From Opitutaceae bacterium (GTDB taxonomy: Bacteria; Verrucomicrobiota; Verrucomicrobiia; Opitutales; Opitutaceae): DNA of 64,000 bases. Below are positions 50,894 through 59,850 of this stretch, in pieces. How positions within the stretch are numbered: the stretch's first letter is position 1; each line of letters opens with the position of its first letter. A program made the position numbers and the translations under genes. The DNA lies in the NCBI GenBank assembly GCA_016794665.1, contig JAEUHB010000339.1, positions 1 to 64,000 on the forward strand. The letters run 5' to 3'. The notes under the pieces are model-generated. The model did not search any database and had not been told where the DNA came from. It saw only the letters and a program-made list of their open reading frames with translations.

Positions 50894-52600
50894 TCAGGCG
50901 ACGGTGTGGAGGTGAAGCGCGGTGCCGGGAGCGGCGAAGGCCACATCAGCGACCGGCGCCACCGCCGCGGCCCGCGGCGCGCGCGAACTACGGCCGGGGC
51001 GGCTGAAAAAGGACTCGCTACCGGAGGCATGCTGCTGTTGCTGCGCCGCCTCACGTTGGCGCGACTGCCCATCGCCTGCGGAAGCCTGGGACGAATCCTG
51101 CCCGGCGGCACCGAACTCCGCGGGCAAAATGCGCAGCGTGCGCTCCCCCTGCCCGGCCGAGGCCGCGACGCCCTGCCACTCGGTGGCGAGCGCAGTCCGC
51201 AGCTCGGCGGATTCGGTGTGAAAAGTCGTCAGCACTTCGTTGGCTCTTAGCTCGACGCGCACATCGAGCCGCTCGCCGGCGACCGCGAACTCCAGTCGCA
51301 CCGACTTGTGCGTGAGCGATGCGAGCCGATCCGCCGTGCGGAGCACGACTTCGACGGCCTCGTGCGCCGACCGCACGTCATCCAAAGCCAACGCGAGCAC
51401 GTTCTGCGGCACCGCGCGCTCGGCGAGACCCTCAGTCGAGGAGATGAGCGCGGAGGAAGCGGCTGCAGCCGAATGGGCTGGCGGCGGGGTGAAGGCAGAA
51501 GTGGGCATGGCGGACGCCGACTCTGCAGCTTCGATGCCACCGCCTGGTTCATCTATCGCAAGAACCTTTGCTTCATCACTTAGAAAAGTTTTCTCCACGG
51601 TCATTTCTTCACCAAACACACCGGAGGAAAATCGCTCCGGATCAGCGGCAGAATTTTCCCAGCGTCGCGCCAGCGGCGTCAACGGCACCGATGCAGTGAG
51701 CATCCGCTCCAAATCCATGGTCGCGTTCGCACCAGCCGTCACGTGAGCACGCCCCGTTGGCGTCGCCGCCCGCGGCGCGGAATCATCCGCCCCGCCGGTG
51801 AACTCCCGCACGATTTCAGTCTCCGCCGTCGACCGCTCCGCTTTCTCCGCCGGCACCCGGGCCACTCCGCCTTGGGTGGCGGCCGGAGTCGTGCCCGGCC
51901 GAATCGCCCGGGACAGCAGCTCTGCCGGCTGGTGCGTCGCATCCGCCGTCTTGGCTTCGGTTGCATCGTCCTCAGGCAACGCGAATCGCGCCCCGGCTTC
52001 GCTGTCGGTCTGCTCGCGCGCGACCACTGAACGCGCTCCAAACGATTCCGAAAATTTCGCTTCGCGCCGCGGCTCGAACATCGGTGCGCCCAGGCCCACC
52101 AAACCCGGCGACCCTTCCTCACAGGGCGCACCGGAGGAGCAATCAGCAACCGCCGGCGGCTCATCCGTGGTCGGCGCCGAAGGCGGATTGGGCACGGTTG
52201 GCGGCAACGCACCGGCCATCGCCAGCGCCTCGGCGAGCTGCCTCGCATCGACACTGCGCCACGCTTCGACCGGTTCCTCGTCGCAAACTACTGCGCACGC
52301 GACCCCGTCGGGAGTCACGTCCAGCTGCGCCTCGGCCGTCAGGCCGGTGTTCGCGCCGAGTTGCGGTGTGTTTCGCCACGCGCCTCCCGCCATGAGGGGC
52401 AGGAACGACAGCCGGCCGGCGCCCGGGCTCTCCGGGCCGCCGGGAGCGGCGGAGTTAAGCTCCGGCGGCGAGAAGCCGGCGGCGCTCGCTGCGAGCAAGA
52501 ATTCCTCCCCACTGGCAGCGGAGACGGGTGCGCCGCCGGGGAAGAGCAGGTTGGCGAGAGAGGGATTCGAAGCAGGTAGGCTGGATGTGCTGAGTTGCAT
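50894..52600 (-). CDS. fliK: Flagellar hook-length control protein FliK
   Basis: 568 residues. The N-terminal ~380 are low-complexity and divergent (Ala/Pro/Glu-rich), as usual for the ruler part. The C-terminal substrate-switch domain is recognisable near 400-510: [40 protein letters not shown] and [15 protein letters not shown]. The tail is Gln/Ser-rich and positively charged. FliK measures the hook and triggers the FlhB switch. Identity rests on this domain and on the position directly before flgD and flgE. Confidence 0.85.
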   Translation of the reverse strand: MQLSTSSLPASNPSLANLLFPGGAPVSAASGEEFLLAASAAGFSPPELNSAAPGGPESPGAGRLSFLPLMAGGAWRNTPQLGANTGLTAEAQLDVTPDGVACAVVCDEEPVEAWRSVDARQLAEALAMAGALPPTVPNPPSAPTTDEPPAVADCSSGAPCEEGSPGLVGLGAPMFEPRREAKFSESFGARSVVAREQTDSEAGARFALPEDDATEAKTADATHQPAELLSRAIRPGTTPAATQGGVARVPAEKAERSTAETEIVREFTGGADDSAPRAATPTGRAHVTAGANATMDLERMLTASVPLTPLARRWENSAADPERFSSGVFGEEMTVEKTFLSDEAKVLAIDEPGGGIEAAESASAMPTSAFTPPPAHSAAAASSALISSTEGLAERAVPQNVLALALDDVRSAHEAVEVVLRTADRLASLTHKSVRLEFAVAGERLDVRVELRANEVLTTFHTESAELRTALATEWQGVAASAGQGERTLRILPAEFGAAGQDSSQASAGDGQSRQREAAQQQQHASGSESFFSRPGRSSRAPRAAAVAPVADVAFAAPGTALHLHTVA

Positions 52601-52670
52601 GTCATGGCGCCGTCATGGCCTGCAACCGCATCGATCCGTGACGCGGGGTTGAGTCTCTGTTGGAAAAAGA

Positions 52671-53294
52671 TCAGTTGGCGGGCTTGGCCGCCTTCATGAG
52701 GCGAAGCTTCTCCGATATCGTCGCGGCGCGCTTGGCGAGCGGGCTCTCCGGCGAGCCACCCTTGCTCATTTCCTCGAAGATCGGCGTGATCACGTCGGGC
52801 TTCATGAGCGATAGGAGTTTCACGACCGTCGCGTCATCCATTTCCTTGAGGATCGCGACGGCGGCCTTCGGCGTGAGGCCCGAGTAGGTGGAGGCCAGGG
52901 TGCGCAAGTTCTTCGCCTCATCGGCGGAGATCTCGAGGATGCGATCGGAGATCTGGCGGCGCATGCCCTCGACCTCCGTGCGAAGCTTGGCGAGTTCCTT
53001 CTCCTCCGCGGCGATGCGCGCGGCGCGCTGCTCGATCGCATCGAGCTGCTTCTTCTGCTTCTCGCGCTCGGCCTTCAGCTCCTTGGCCAGGTTCTCAACC
53101 TCGACGGTCCAGAAATCCCAGCCCTTCTGCTTGAACTCGACGGGCAGCGGCGCGGGCACCGCGGACGCTGCGGCGACGGCCGCCTGCTCGAGCATTTTGG
53201 ACAACGCGGGCCAAACGGAACCCACGCCGACGCCGACACTGAGGAGCAGGCCGAGCGCGGCGGCGGTAGCGGGATGCTGTAGTTTTGCGATCAT
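52671..53294 (-). CDS. MotE/MgtE-N-like coiled-coil membrane protein
   Basis: 207 residues. An N-terminal membrane anchor (PATAAALGLLLSVGVGVGSV) leads to a long coiled coil (about 65-125: VENLAKELKAEREKQKKQLD, AARIAAEEKELAKLRTEVEG, MRRQISDRILEI). A C-terminal MgtE-N-like helical domain follows (LASTYSGLTPKAAVAILKEM with DDATVVKLLSLMKPDVITPI). Proteins of this build accompany fliJ/fliK in many non-enteric flagellar loci and are called MotE-like; in some they have been linked to stator assembly. It overlaps fliJ by four bases (ATGA). Confidence 0.82.
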   Translation of the reverse strand: MIAKLQHPATAAALGLLLSVGVGVGSVWPALSKMLEQAAVAAASAVPAPLPVEFKQKGWDFWTVEVENLAKELKAEREKQKKQLDAIEQRAARIAAEEKELAKLRTEVEGMRRQISDRILEISADEAKNLRTLASTYSGLTPKAAVAILKEMDDATVVKLLSLMKPDVITPIFEEMSKGGSPESPLAKRAATISEKLRLMKAAKPAN

Positions 53295-53749
53295 GGGGAA
53301 AGGGTGCGGGTGCGGAGCGCGAAGCGGCGGGCGGCGAGTTCGTCAAATTGACCCTGCTCCTCACGCTGGACTTCGTGGCGATGCCGCTCGCGGGCCTTGG
53401 CCTCGAGGCGCTCGACGACCTCGACGCGACGGTGCGCCTCCGCAAATTCCCGTCGCCGGGCGGCCACCTCAGCCTGCGCCGCGTGCAAGGATTTCTCAGC
53501 GCCGTCCTCCGCGAGGCGCTCGCCGCGGTAGGACGCAAGATTCCGGGCCTCGGCCGCGGCGGAGAACTTTTCACGCCGCCCCGCCTCGATCACCGACTCG
53601 AACTGCGCGACGCGCTCACGGGTCTCCGCGAGAACGGCCGCCGCGCGCAGGCTCGCGCGCACGGCGACGCCGAGGGCCTCACGGGCTTGCGCCTCGCGGT
53701 GCGCGCGGAGAATGGCCACGGGCCGGAGCGGGAAGCGAAAGCGTTTCAC
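53291..53749 (-). CDS. fliJ: Flagellar export protein FliJ
   Basis: 152 residues, nearly all coiled coil, starting with the typical FRFPLRPVAILRAHREAQAR and continuing with heptad-rich AQAEVAARRREFAEAHRRVE, VVERLEAKARERHRHEVQRE and EQGQFDELAARRFA. FliJ is the central stalk of the FliI ATPase and a chaperone escort. It overlaps fliI upstream and the MotE-like gene downstream by four bases each. Confidence 0.92.
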   Translation of the reverse strand: MKRFRFPLRPVAILRAHREAQAREALGVAVRASLRAAAVLAETRERVAQFESVIEAGRREKFSAAAEARNLASYRGERLAEDGAEKSLHAAQAEVAARRREFAEAHRRVEVVERLEAKARERHRHEVQREEQGQFDELAARRFALRTRTLSP

Positions 53750-55092
53750 GGGAAGAGTTGTTTCAAGGCCGTGAAGGTCTTGGCCCGCTCCGAGTGCTCG
53801 TCGGTGCGCTGCCGGAGAAAGGTCTTCAGCGGCTCATGCAGCGCGATGGCCTGATCGAGGGCGGCGTTCGAGCCCTTGGCGTAGGCGCCGATGGAAATGA
53901 GATCCTCGTTCTTGCGGTAGAGCGCGAGTTGCTCGCGCGCCTTGCCGGCCAGCGCGACCTCGTCGGGCGAACACACGTCGCGGGTGAGGCGGCTCACGCT
54001 CTCGAGCACATCGATCGCAGGGTAGTGGTTGAAGTGCGCGAGCGAGCGCGAAAGCACGATGTGGCCGTCGAGGATGCCGCGCACGGCGTCGGCCACGGGC
54101 TCATTCATGTCGTCGCCCTCGACGAGCACGGTGTAGAGTGCGGTGATGGCGCCCTCCTCCCCTGCCCCGGCCCGCTCCAGCAGGCGCGGCAGCATCGCGA
54201 ACACGGACGGCGTGTAGCCGCGCGTCGCCGGCGGCTCGCCAATCGCGAGGCCGATTTCGCGCTGCGCCATCGCGAAACGCGTCACGGAATCCATCATGAA
54301 CAAGACATTCTTCCCGGCGTCGCGCCACGCCTCGGCAATCGCCGTGGCCGTGAACGCAGCGCGCAGGCGGAGGGGAGCGGGCGTGTCCGAGGTCGCGACG
54401 ACCACGACGGCGCGCTTCATGCCGTCGGGGCCCAGATCCTTCTCGATGAACTCGCGGACTTCGCGACCGCGCTCGCCCACGAGGGCAATCACGACGACAT
54501 CCGCCTCCGAGGCGCGCGCAATCATGCCCATGAGCGTGGACTTGCCGACGCCCGAGCCGGCGAAGAGGCCGAGGCGCTGGCCGCGGCCAAACGGGATGAA
54601 CGCATCGATCGCGCGCACGCCGGTGACAAACGGCGCCTTGATCCGCTGGCGGCGCAGCGGGTGCGGCGGCGTGCCCGCGCCTGTCGCCGCGGGATCAACG
54701 GGCAGGAGGCCAAAGTCGTCCATGGGCTTGCCCAGCGCATCGAGCACCCGGCCGAGCATCTCCGGGCCCGTGCGGGGCAGCGGCGCGCGGCTGCCCAGCG
54801 CCACTTCGCAGCCAACGTGCAGGCCCGCGGTGTCGCCGAGCGGCATGAGCAGCACCCGGTGCTCGCGAAAGCCCACGACCTCGGCACGCACGGTGAAATC
54901 ATCGCGCACGGAGCGGACGATGCACAAATCACCCAGGCCCGCGTTGGGGCCGTCGGACTCGATGATGAGGCCGGCGACGCCCGTGACCGTGCCGACGCGC
55001 TGCACCGGCGGCAGGTGGCGCACCTGCGTGCGCAGCACCTCGACGAGCGGCGCCACATCGCGGGCGGACTGGGCTTGGACAGCGTGGCTCAT
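53746..55092 (-). CDS. fliI: Flagellum-specific ATP synthase FliI
   Basis: 448 residues from ATG 55092; the longer reading is not family-like and runs into fliH. F1-beta-like ATPase: Walker A is GLFAGSGVGKSTLMGMIARA, followed by VVIALVGERGREVREFIEKD. Walker B/metal region: NVLFMMDSVTRFAMAQREIG. Also present are LAIGEPPATRGYTPSVFAML and the FliI-type C-terminus (YRKNEDLISIGAYAKGSNAA). It energises substrate unfolding for export. Coupled to fliH by a 4-base overlap. Confidence 0.97.
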   Translation of the reverse strand: MSHAVQAQSARDVAPLVEVLRTQVRHLPPVQRVGTVTGVAGLIIESDGPNAGLGDLCIVRSVRDDFTVRAEVVGFREHRVLLMPLGDTAGLHVGCEVALGSRAPLPRTGPEMLGRVLDALGKPMDDFGLLPVDPAATGAGTPPHPLRRQRIKAPFVTGVRAIDAFIPFGRGQRLGLFAGSGVGKSTLMGMIARASEADVVVIALVGERGREVREFIEKDLGPDGMKRAVVVVATSDTPAPLRLRAAFTATAIAEAWRDAGKNVLFMMDSVTRFAMAQREIGLAIGEPPATRGYTPSVFAMLPRLLERAGAGEEGAITALYTVLVEGDDMNEPVADAVRGILDGHIVLSRSLAHFNHYPAIDVLESVSRLTRDVCSPDEVALAGKAREQLALYRKNEDLISIGAYAKGSNAALDQAIALHEPLKTFLRQRTDEHSERAKTFTALKQLFP

Positions 55093-55670
55093 GCGGGCGA
55101 AAGGGCGTGCTGCAAGGTGGCGAGCTTGGTCTCGATTCGCGCATCGGTGAGGCCGAAGCGGCTGCGCACCTGGCAATCGCCGGGTGTAAACGCGTCCTCC
55201 GTGCGGATCTTGAGGCCGGGATAACGCGCCATCCACGCGGGATTCAGCTTCACGAGGAGCGCGGCGTCGCGGGTCGAGAGCACGATTTCAAGATTCTCGC
55301 GCTCCGGGAAGAGCTCACCGAGGGCTTCTTCGCAGACGCGGCTAATCACCTCGGGGGGCGGCTCGAATCCCGCGAGCAGCCGCCGCGCGAGGTCAACCGC
55401 AAGGGCGGGCAACGCATCGCGGAGCTGCGCGACGACCTGAGCCTCGGCGCCGGTGAGTTTCTTCATCACGCCGTCGACGAGTTCGCCGACCTCGGCCCGA
55501 AAATCCACGAGCTGCTGGTCCGCCTGTGCGCGCGCGGCATCGACGCCACGGCGGTAGGCCGCCTCCTCGCGCGCAGCGACCTCGCCTTCGGTGTAGCGCT
55601 GGCCCGCCTGGCCGGCCACGGCGGCGGCGGACAACGTGCGATCAAACGTGATGAGTCGGGCGAAAGCCAT
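55089..55670 (-). CDS. fliH: Flagellar assembly protein FliH
   Basis: 193 residues. The N-terminal region has Ala/Arg/Glu-rich helices (EGEVAAREEAAYRRGVDAAR, AQADQQLVDFRAEVGELVDG). The C-terminal FliH/V-ATPase-E-like domain has DALPALAVDLARRLLAGFEP and VRSRFGLTDARIETKLATLQ. FliH anchors FliI to the C ring. It lies two bases after fliG. Confidence 0.92.
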   Translation of the reverse strand: MAFARLITFDRTLSAAAVAGQAGQRYTEGEVAAREEAAYRRGVDAARAQADQQLVDFRAEVGELVDGVMKKLTGAEAQVVAQLRDALPALAVDLARRLLAGFEPPPEVISRVCEEALGELFPERENLEIVLSTRDAALLVKLNPAWMARYPGLKIRTEDAFTPGDCQVRSRFGLTDARIETKLATLQHALSPA

Positions 55671-55672
55671 GG

Positions 55673-56692
55673 TCAGGCAGCGGCCTCCGGGGTCTCCGCA
55701 TCAAGCGAGATCTGGCCCTCTTCCTCGAGGCGGCGCACGACCTGGATGACGGCGTCCTGCGCCGCGTCGATGTCCTTGCGGCGCGGATTGCCGAGCATCT
55801 CCATCTCGTCCTTCAGGGTCTCGACGGCGCGCTTCGACATGCAGCCGTAGATCTTGGTGCGCAGGCCCTCGCTCGCGCCCTTGAGGGCGAGCGTGAGGTT
55901 GGCGGAGTCGACCTCGCGCAGGATGCGCTGCAGGTCCGCGGCCGCGAGGCGGTTGATGTCCTCGAAGCCAAAAAGCTTCTTGCGCACGGCGGCGCAGAGC
56001 GCGGCGTTCTTCTCCTCGAGCTTGGTGAGGAGCGTCTTGGTGGTCTCCTTGCCGACGACATTGAGGAGCTCGGCCACGGCGCGCACGCCGCCGCTGCGGT
56101 GAAAGGAGGGCTTGGCCTTGGAGTCGTGGTGCCGGCCGAGGCCGCGCGCGATCTTGTTGGCGAGGTTGAGCGAGGTGCTCTCGAGGGTGCCGAGGCGCTC
56201 GACCACGTCGTTGCGCAGATCCTCGCCGAGGAGGCCGAAGACCTCGGCGGCCTTGGCGTTGTCGAGGTAGGAAAGAAGAAACGCGATCGTCTGGGGCTGC
56301 TCGTGCTTCACGAGGTTGAAGATTTGCATGCCGTCCATTTCCGAAATGCCCTTGGCGACGTCGCCCGCGCTGGCGCCGCCGGGGCCGATGCGGCCGACGA
56401 TGGCGGAGGCCTTTTGGTCGCCCTTGGCAATCGCGAGCGTGCGCTGCGCGTAGGCGATGCCGCCAAGCGCCGAGTTCGCGCTGCGCAGGATCATGCCGCC
56501 GAATTCCTCGAGCACAAAGCGCTGCGACTCGGCGGGCACGACCTTGAAGGCGGACATCTCGCGGCAGATGAGCTCAATCTCGGCGTCGTCGAACTGGCGC
56601 AGGACCTCAGCCGCGGCCTCCGGGCCGACGAGGATGAGGAACATCGCCAGCTTCTGCTGGCGGGTGAGCTTGGCGTAGTCGAGTTCGCTCAT
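55673..56692 (-). CDS. fliG: Flagellar motor switch protein FliG
   Basis: 339 residues, full length. The N-terminal domain binding FliF has YAKLTRQQKLAMFLILVGPE and AAAEVLRQFDDAEIELICRE. The middle domain has EHPQTIAFLLSYLDNAKAAE (EHPQTIA motif). The C-terminal torque domain has FEDINRLAAADLQRILREVD and KTIYGCMSKRA-like sequence (LRTKIYGCMSKRAVETLKDE), followed by a charged tail. FliG converts stator motion to rotation. Confidence 0.97.
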   Translation of the reverse strand: MSELDYAKLTRQQKLAMFLILVGPEAAAEVLRQFDDAEIELICREMSAFKVVPAESQRFVLEEFGGMILRSANSALGGIAYAQRTLAIAKGDQKASAIVGRIGPGGASAGDVAKGISEMDGMQIFNLVKHEQPQTIAFLLSYLDNAKAAEVFGLLGEDLRNDVVERLGTLESTSLNLANKIARGLGRHHDSKAKPSFHRSGGVRAVAELLNVVGKETTKTLLTKLEEKNAALCAAVRKKLFGFEDINRLAAADLQRILREVDSANLTLALKGASEGLRTKIYGCMSKRAVETLKDEMEMLGNPRRKDIDAAQDAVIQVVRRLEEEGQISLDAETPEAAA

Positions 56693-56706
56693 GGACAGAT
56701 CGGCGA

Positions 56707-58329
56707 TCAGTTCTTCCCGGCGGGCGCGGCGCCGGCGGCGACCCAGTCGCGCAGGGCGGTGCCGACATTGGCGGGTTTCTGGCGGATGAGCTCGTTGAGC
56801 ATCTCGGGCGTCACATTGGCGCCGGCCGCGGCGGCGGCGCGGGCGGTGACCTCGGCCGGAAGCGACAGGACCTCGACCGGCACGACCTCGGGCTTCTCCT
56901 TGCCGAGCATGCGCCAGAAGACGAGGAGCACGACCGCCGCGGCGGCAAACCCGCCCCAGCGGTTGAGCAACTCGAGGTAGACCTGCATGCCGCCGGTGTT
57001 GGCGCGCGCAGTCTCCGCCTGGATGATCTGGGGATCGATGCCCTGGAACTCCGTTTCCTGGATCGATACGACCGCATCGAGCGACTGGCCGGCGACGGGC
57101 TTCAGGCCGAGCGCGTTGATCACGATCTGGCGGATGGCGTCGAGCTCCTGCTGCGTGCGCTTCTGAATTTGTGGCGCGGCGGGCTTGCCATCGGCACCGG
57201 GTGCCCCGGGCACGGTGCGCGGGGCGACAAATACGGCCGCGGTGAGGCTTTTCACGGTGCCGGGGTTGCGCGTGGTGTTCGTGGTGACGCGGTTGATTTC
57301 GTAGGTGGTCGTGCGGTTTTCTCGGCTCTGCTCGGAGAGGGACGTCGGGCGATTCTCGGCGCCGGCCGTGGTCCCGGCTTTCTCGGGCACATTGGAGCTC
57401 ACGCCGGTGGCGCCGCCGCCAGCGCGGGCTTCCTGCGAATTGGTGGTGTCCTTGGTCTGCGTCTGCGAGCGGACGACCTGCCCGTCGGGATCGAATTTCT
57501 CGGAGGTCTGCGTCGTCGCCTCCGATTCGATTTCGGCCGCGACGCGGACGACGGCGTTGCCCGCGCCGATGACGGTCGCGAGCATGGACTCGACCTTTTT
57601 GGAGTAGTAGTCCTCGACCTGCTGACGGTAGCGCATCTGAGAATTCGCGCTGCCGAGCATGGGATCCGATTTGAGATCCTCGGAGAGCGTGCGGCCGCGG
57701 TTGTCGACGACGGCGACCAGATCAGGCGAGAGTCCCTGCACGGCATTGGCCACGAGATGGCGAATGGCGTTGACCTGATCGGCCTCAAGCCGCCCGCCGC
57801 CGACATCGACGAACACGGACGCGGTGGACTTCACGCCGTTCTCGGTGAGGAGCAGGCGGTTTTCCGGCTGCACGATCATCACGCGCGCGGCGCGCACGCC
57901 GGCGACCTGCATGATGGTCCGCGAGAGCTCGCCCTGCACGGCGCGGAGGTAGTTGGTGCGCTGGACGAAGTCGGAGAGCCCGAACTGACCCTTGTCGAAG
58001 ATCTCGAAGCCCACGCCGTCGCCGCTGGGGAGGCCCTTGCCCGCGAGGTCCATGCGAATCTTGTGCACCATGTTGGCGGGCACGAGCACGCCGGTGCCGC
58101 CGGCGGTCAGCTGGTGCGGGATGTTGAGGGTCTGGAGGTGGCTGATGACTCCCGCGGCGTCCTTTTCGCCCATGCGCGCATAGAGCAGCTGGTAGTCGGG
58201 CCGCTGCGACCAGACGACCACGCCGACGAGGCCGCCCGCGACCGCCACGGTGGCGACGAACAGGGAGACGCGCTGGTTGAGGCCGAGCTGATTCCAGAGG
58301 GTGAGGAGCGACTGCGTGAAGTTCTTCAT
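56707..58329 (-). CDS. fliF: Flagellar MS-ring protein FliF
   Basis: 540 residues. TM1 at about 22-43 (VSLFVATVAVAGGLVGVVVW) is followed by the ring-building YscJ/FliF domain (YQLLYARMGEKDAAGVISHL, GVGFEIFDKGQFGLSDFVQR with TNYLRAVQGELSRTIMQVAG). A second domain (YYSKKVESMLATVIGAGNAV) and an unstructured Thr/Asn-rich loop come next. TM2 is near 455-475 (GGFAAAAVVLLVFWRML). The C-terminal cytoplasmic helix (LNELIRQKPANVGTALRDWV) docks FliG. FliF is the platform for the whole basal body. Confidence 0.97.
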   Translation of the reverse strand: MKNFTQSLLTLWNQLGLNQRVSLFVATVAVAGGLVGVVVWSQRPDYQLLYARMGEKDAAGVISHLQTLNIPHQLTAGGTGVLVPANMVHKIRMDLAGKGLPSGDGVGFEIFDKGQFGLSDFVQRTNYLRAVQGELSRTIMQVAGVRAARVMIVQPENRLLLTENGVKSTASVFVDVGGGRLEADQVNAIRHLVANAVQGLSPDLVAVVDNRGRTLSEDLKSDPMLGSANSQMRYRQQVEDYYSKKVESMLATVIGAGNAVVRVAAEIESEATTQTSEKFDPDGQVVRSQTQTKDTTNSQEARAGGGATGVSSNVPEKAGTTAGAENRPTSLSEQSRENRTTTYEINRVTTNTTRNPGTVKSLTAAVFVAPRTVPGAPGADGKPAAPQIQKRTQQELDAIRQIVINALGLKPVAGQSLDAVVSIQETEFQGIDPQIIQAETARANTGGMQVYLELLNRWGGFAAAAVVLLVFWRMLGKEKPEVVPVEVLSLPAEVTARAAAAAGANVTPEMLNELIRQKPANVGTALRDWVAAGAAPAGKN

Positions 58330-58378
58330 CGGGCTGTCTTAGGCGTGGAGTGGATAGCGGGTGACTGCGGGCCGAGGC

Positions 58379-58708
58379 TCATACCTGCATGCGCATGAGT
58401 TCCTGGTAGGACTCGACGAGCTTGTTGCGCACCTCGACCATCATGGTGAACGCCACGGAGGCCTCTTGCATGGCGATGACGCTCTGATGGAGCTGGTCGG
58501 AGTCGCCGAGAAGGACCTTGCGCGTCATGGCCTGGGCGTCGCTGGTCTTGGCCTCGACCATGCCGACGACGCCCTCGAGCATCTGGCTGAAGCCCTGCGT
58601 GGGCGCCGTGCCGGGCGTCGCCGTGGGCAGCGCGATCCTGGGCAGCGGCGCATCGGGCCGGGCGATCGCGCCGGCATTGAGCGGGGAGACGGTGCCGATG
58701 GGATTCAT
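58379..58708 (-). CDS. fliE: Flagellar hook-basal body protein FliE
   Basis: 109 residues from MNPIGTVSPLNAGAIARPDA. The C-terminal FliE core is typical: TQGFSQMLEGVVGMVEAKTS, DAQAMTRKVLLGDSDQLHQS with VIAMQEASVAFTMMVEVRNK and LVESYQELMRMQV. FliE links the MS ring to the proximal rod. A 103-base gap with a long inverted repeat separates it from flgC upstream. Confidence 0.95.
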   Translation of the reverse strand: MNPIGTVSPLNAGAIARPDAPLPRIALPTATPGTAPTQGFSQMLEGVVGMVEAKTSDAQAMTRKVLLGDSDQLHQSVIAMQEASVAFTMMVEVRNKLVESYQELMRMQV

Positions 58709-58717
58709 GGGAGAGGA

Positions 58718-58790
58718 TGGAAACGGCAAACGGATGAAACGTAGGTAGGCGCGCTACGGATTTGTTCGTTTTCCTGTGTTGCCGTTTCCA
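58718..58790. repeat. Long inverted repeat in the flgC-fliE gap
   Basis: TGGAAACGGCAA (58718-58729) and TTGCCGTTTCCA (58779-58790) are perfect 12-base inverted copies around a 49-base spacer that contains a smaller GTAG...CTAC hairpin. It lies inside the flgB operon, without a T-run. A stable mRNA fold or processing site between the rod genes and fliE is likely. Confidence 0.65.
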
Positions 58791-58811
58791 AAGGGTGGGG
58801 TCCGTCGCCGG

Positions 58812-59228
58812 TCACTTGCCGATCTCGAGCGCCTTCATGGCCATCTGCCGGGCGTTTTTCACGACGGAGAGGTTGGCCTCGTAGGCGCGCGACGCGGTGA
58901 TGAGGTCGACCATTTCATAGGAGAGGTTCACGTTCGGCATCTGCACGAGGCCATCCGGGCCGGCATCGGGATGCTGCGGGTTGTAGACACGCTCGCCGGG
59001 TGATCGGTCGGCCGTGATGCCAGCCACGCGGACGGTCTGCAGCGGAGCGCCGTTCGTGGCGCGGCGGATGAGCTCGGTTTCGAACGACACGACCTGCCGC
59101 GAAAACGGCTGGCCGTTGGGGCCGCGCGTGGTCTGGGCGTTGGCGATGTTCTGCGCAACCACGTCGAGCCGCGTCTTCTGCGCGGCGAGCGCGCCCGAGG
59201 AGATTTCGATGCCGGAGATGAGGTTCAT
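58812..59228 (-). CDS. flgC: Flagellar basal-body rod protein FlgC
   Basis: 138 residues, family size. N-terminal MNLISGIEISSGALAAQKTR with LDVVAQNIANAQTTRGPNGQ, and C-terminal PNVNLSYEMVDLITASRAYE followed by ANLSVVKNARQMAMKALEIG. FlgC is a proximal rod subunit, secreted after FliE and with FlgB. It lies 22 bases after flgB. Confidence 0.95.
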   Translation of the reverse strand: MNLISGIEISSGALAAQKTRLDVVAQNIANAQTTRGPNGQPFSRQVVSFETELIRRATNGAPLQTVRVAGITADRSPGERVYNPQHPDAGPDGLVQMPNVNLSYEMVDLITASRAYEANLSVVKNARQMAMKALEIGK

Positions 59229-59250
59229 GCGAAGTCGGCCGGTTCAGCGC

Positions 59251-59637
59251 TCACATGCTCCGGCCGGTGATGGCCAGCTTGAGGCGCTTGAGGTTGTTGG
59301 AGACGATCTCGGATAGAAAATCGTGCTGCACGGCATTGTGATTCATCGACATCAGTTCGTGCTCGAGTTCGACGCTGTTGCCGTCGGGCCGCACCGTGCG
59401 CGCCATAGGATCCACGATGAGCTGCGGACGAACGGCATCCGCGTTTTTCGCGAAATCGCCGGCCGCCATGCGGGCCTTGAGCTGGGTCGCGAAGTCCGGC
59501 GAGAGATCGATGCGGCGGAAGCCCGGCGTCTCGGCGTTCGCGATGTTGGTCGCGATTGCCTGCTGCCGGAGCACAGAAGCATCGAGAAGCTTCCGCGCCA
59601 ACTGGTAGTTGTCGGTTTGGAAGATGGGATCAATCAT
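59251..59637 (-). CDS. flgB: Flagellar basal-body rod protein FlgB
   Basis: 128 residues from MIDPIFQTDNYQLARKLLDA. ASVLRQQAIATNIANAETPG with FRRIDLSPDFATQLKAR is typical, and the C-terminus VELEHELMSMNHNAVQHDFL with SEIVSNNLKRLKLAITGRSM is canonical. It is the first gene of the largest flagellar operon (flgB to fliR). ATG at 59637 is preferred to an upstream GTG because a sigma-54 type promoter (59649-59664) predicts transcription starting near 59638. Confidence 0.95.
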   Translation of the reverse strand: MIDPIFQTDNYQLARKLLDASVLRQQAIATNIANAETPGFRRIDLSPDFATQLKARMAAGDFAKNADAVRPQLIVDPMARTVRPDGNSVELEHELMSMNHNAVQHDFLSEIVSNNLKRLKLAITGRSM

Positions 59638-59648
59638 GACCACCACTT

Positions 59649-59664
59649 AGCAAAGCCGGTGCCA
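59649..59664 (-). promoter_or_regulatory. Sigma-54 type -24/-12 promoter of the flgB operon
   Basis: On the minus strand TGGCACC-GGCT-TTGCT matches the sigma-54 consensus TGGCACG-N4-TTGCW with one mismatch outside the essential GG/GC pairs. The predicted transcription start is about 59638, directly before the flgB ATG. The rest of the 213-base divergent region to 59850 includes an AT-rich block (AATACTATAAATAG near 59700-59714) that may serve the plus-strand gene. Confidence 0.7.
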
Positions 59665-59850
59665 CGCTCGCACAATCAATCGCAAGTCATTGTCCTGCTT
59701 AATACTATAAATAGCCCGATTCAGCGACAGACGTCTCTCGATGGGTGCTCGGTCGGTTACGGCAAAATCTGCCGAGCGGGCCGCAGGCCGCTTCGGCAGC
59801 GCCTACATTTTGGAGCTCCCGGGTCGATTACCTCTCATTCCTCCGCCTTG

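Noticed and set aside
59680-59725. Sigma-70 promoter for the HD-GYP gene (TATAAA in an AT-rich block)
   Set aside because: No acceptable -35 hexamer at 16-18 bases; left as a note in the flgB promoter entry.
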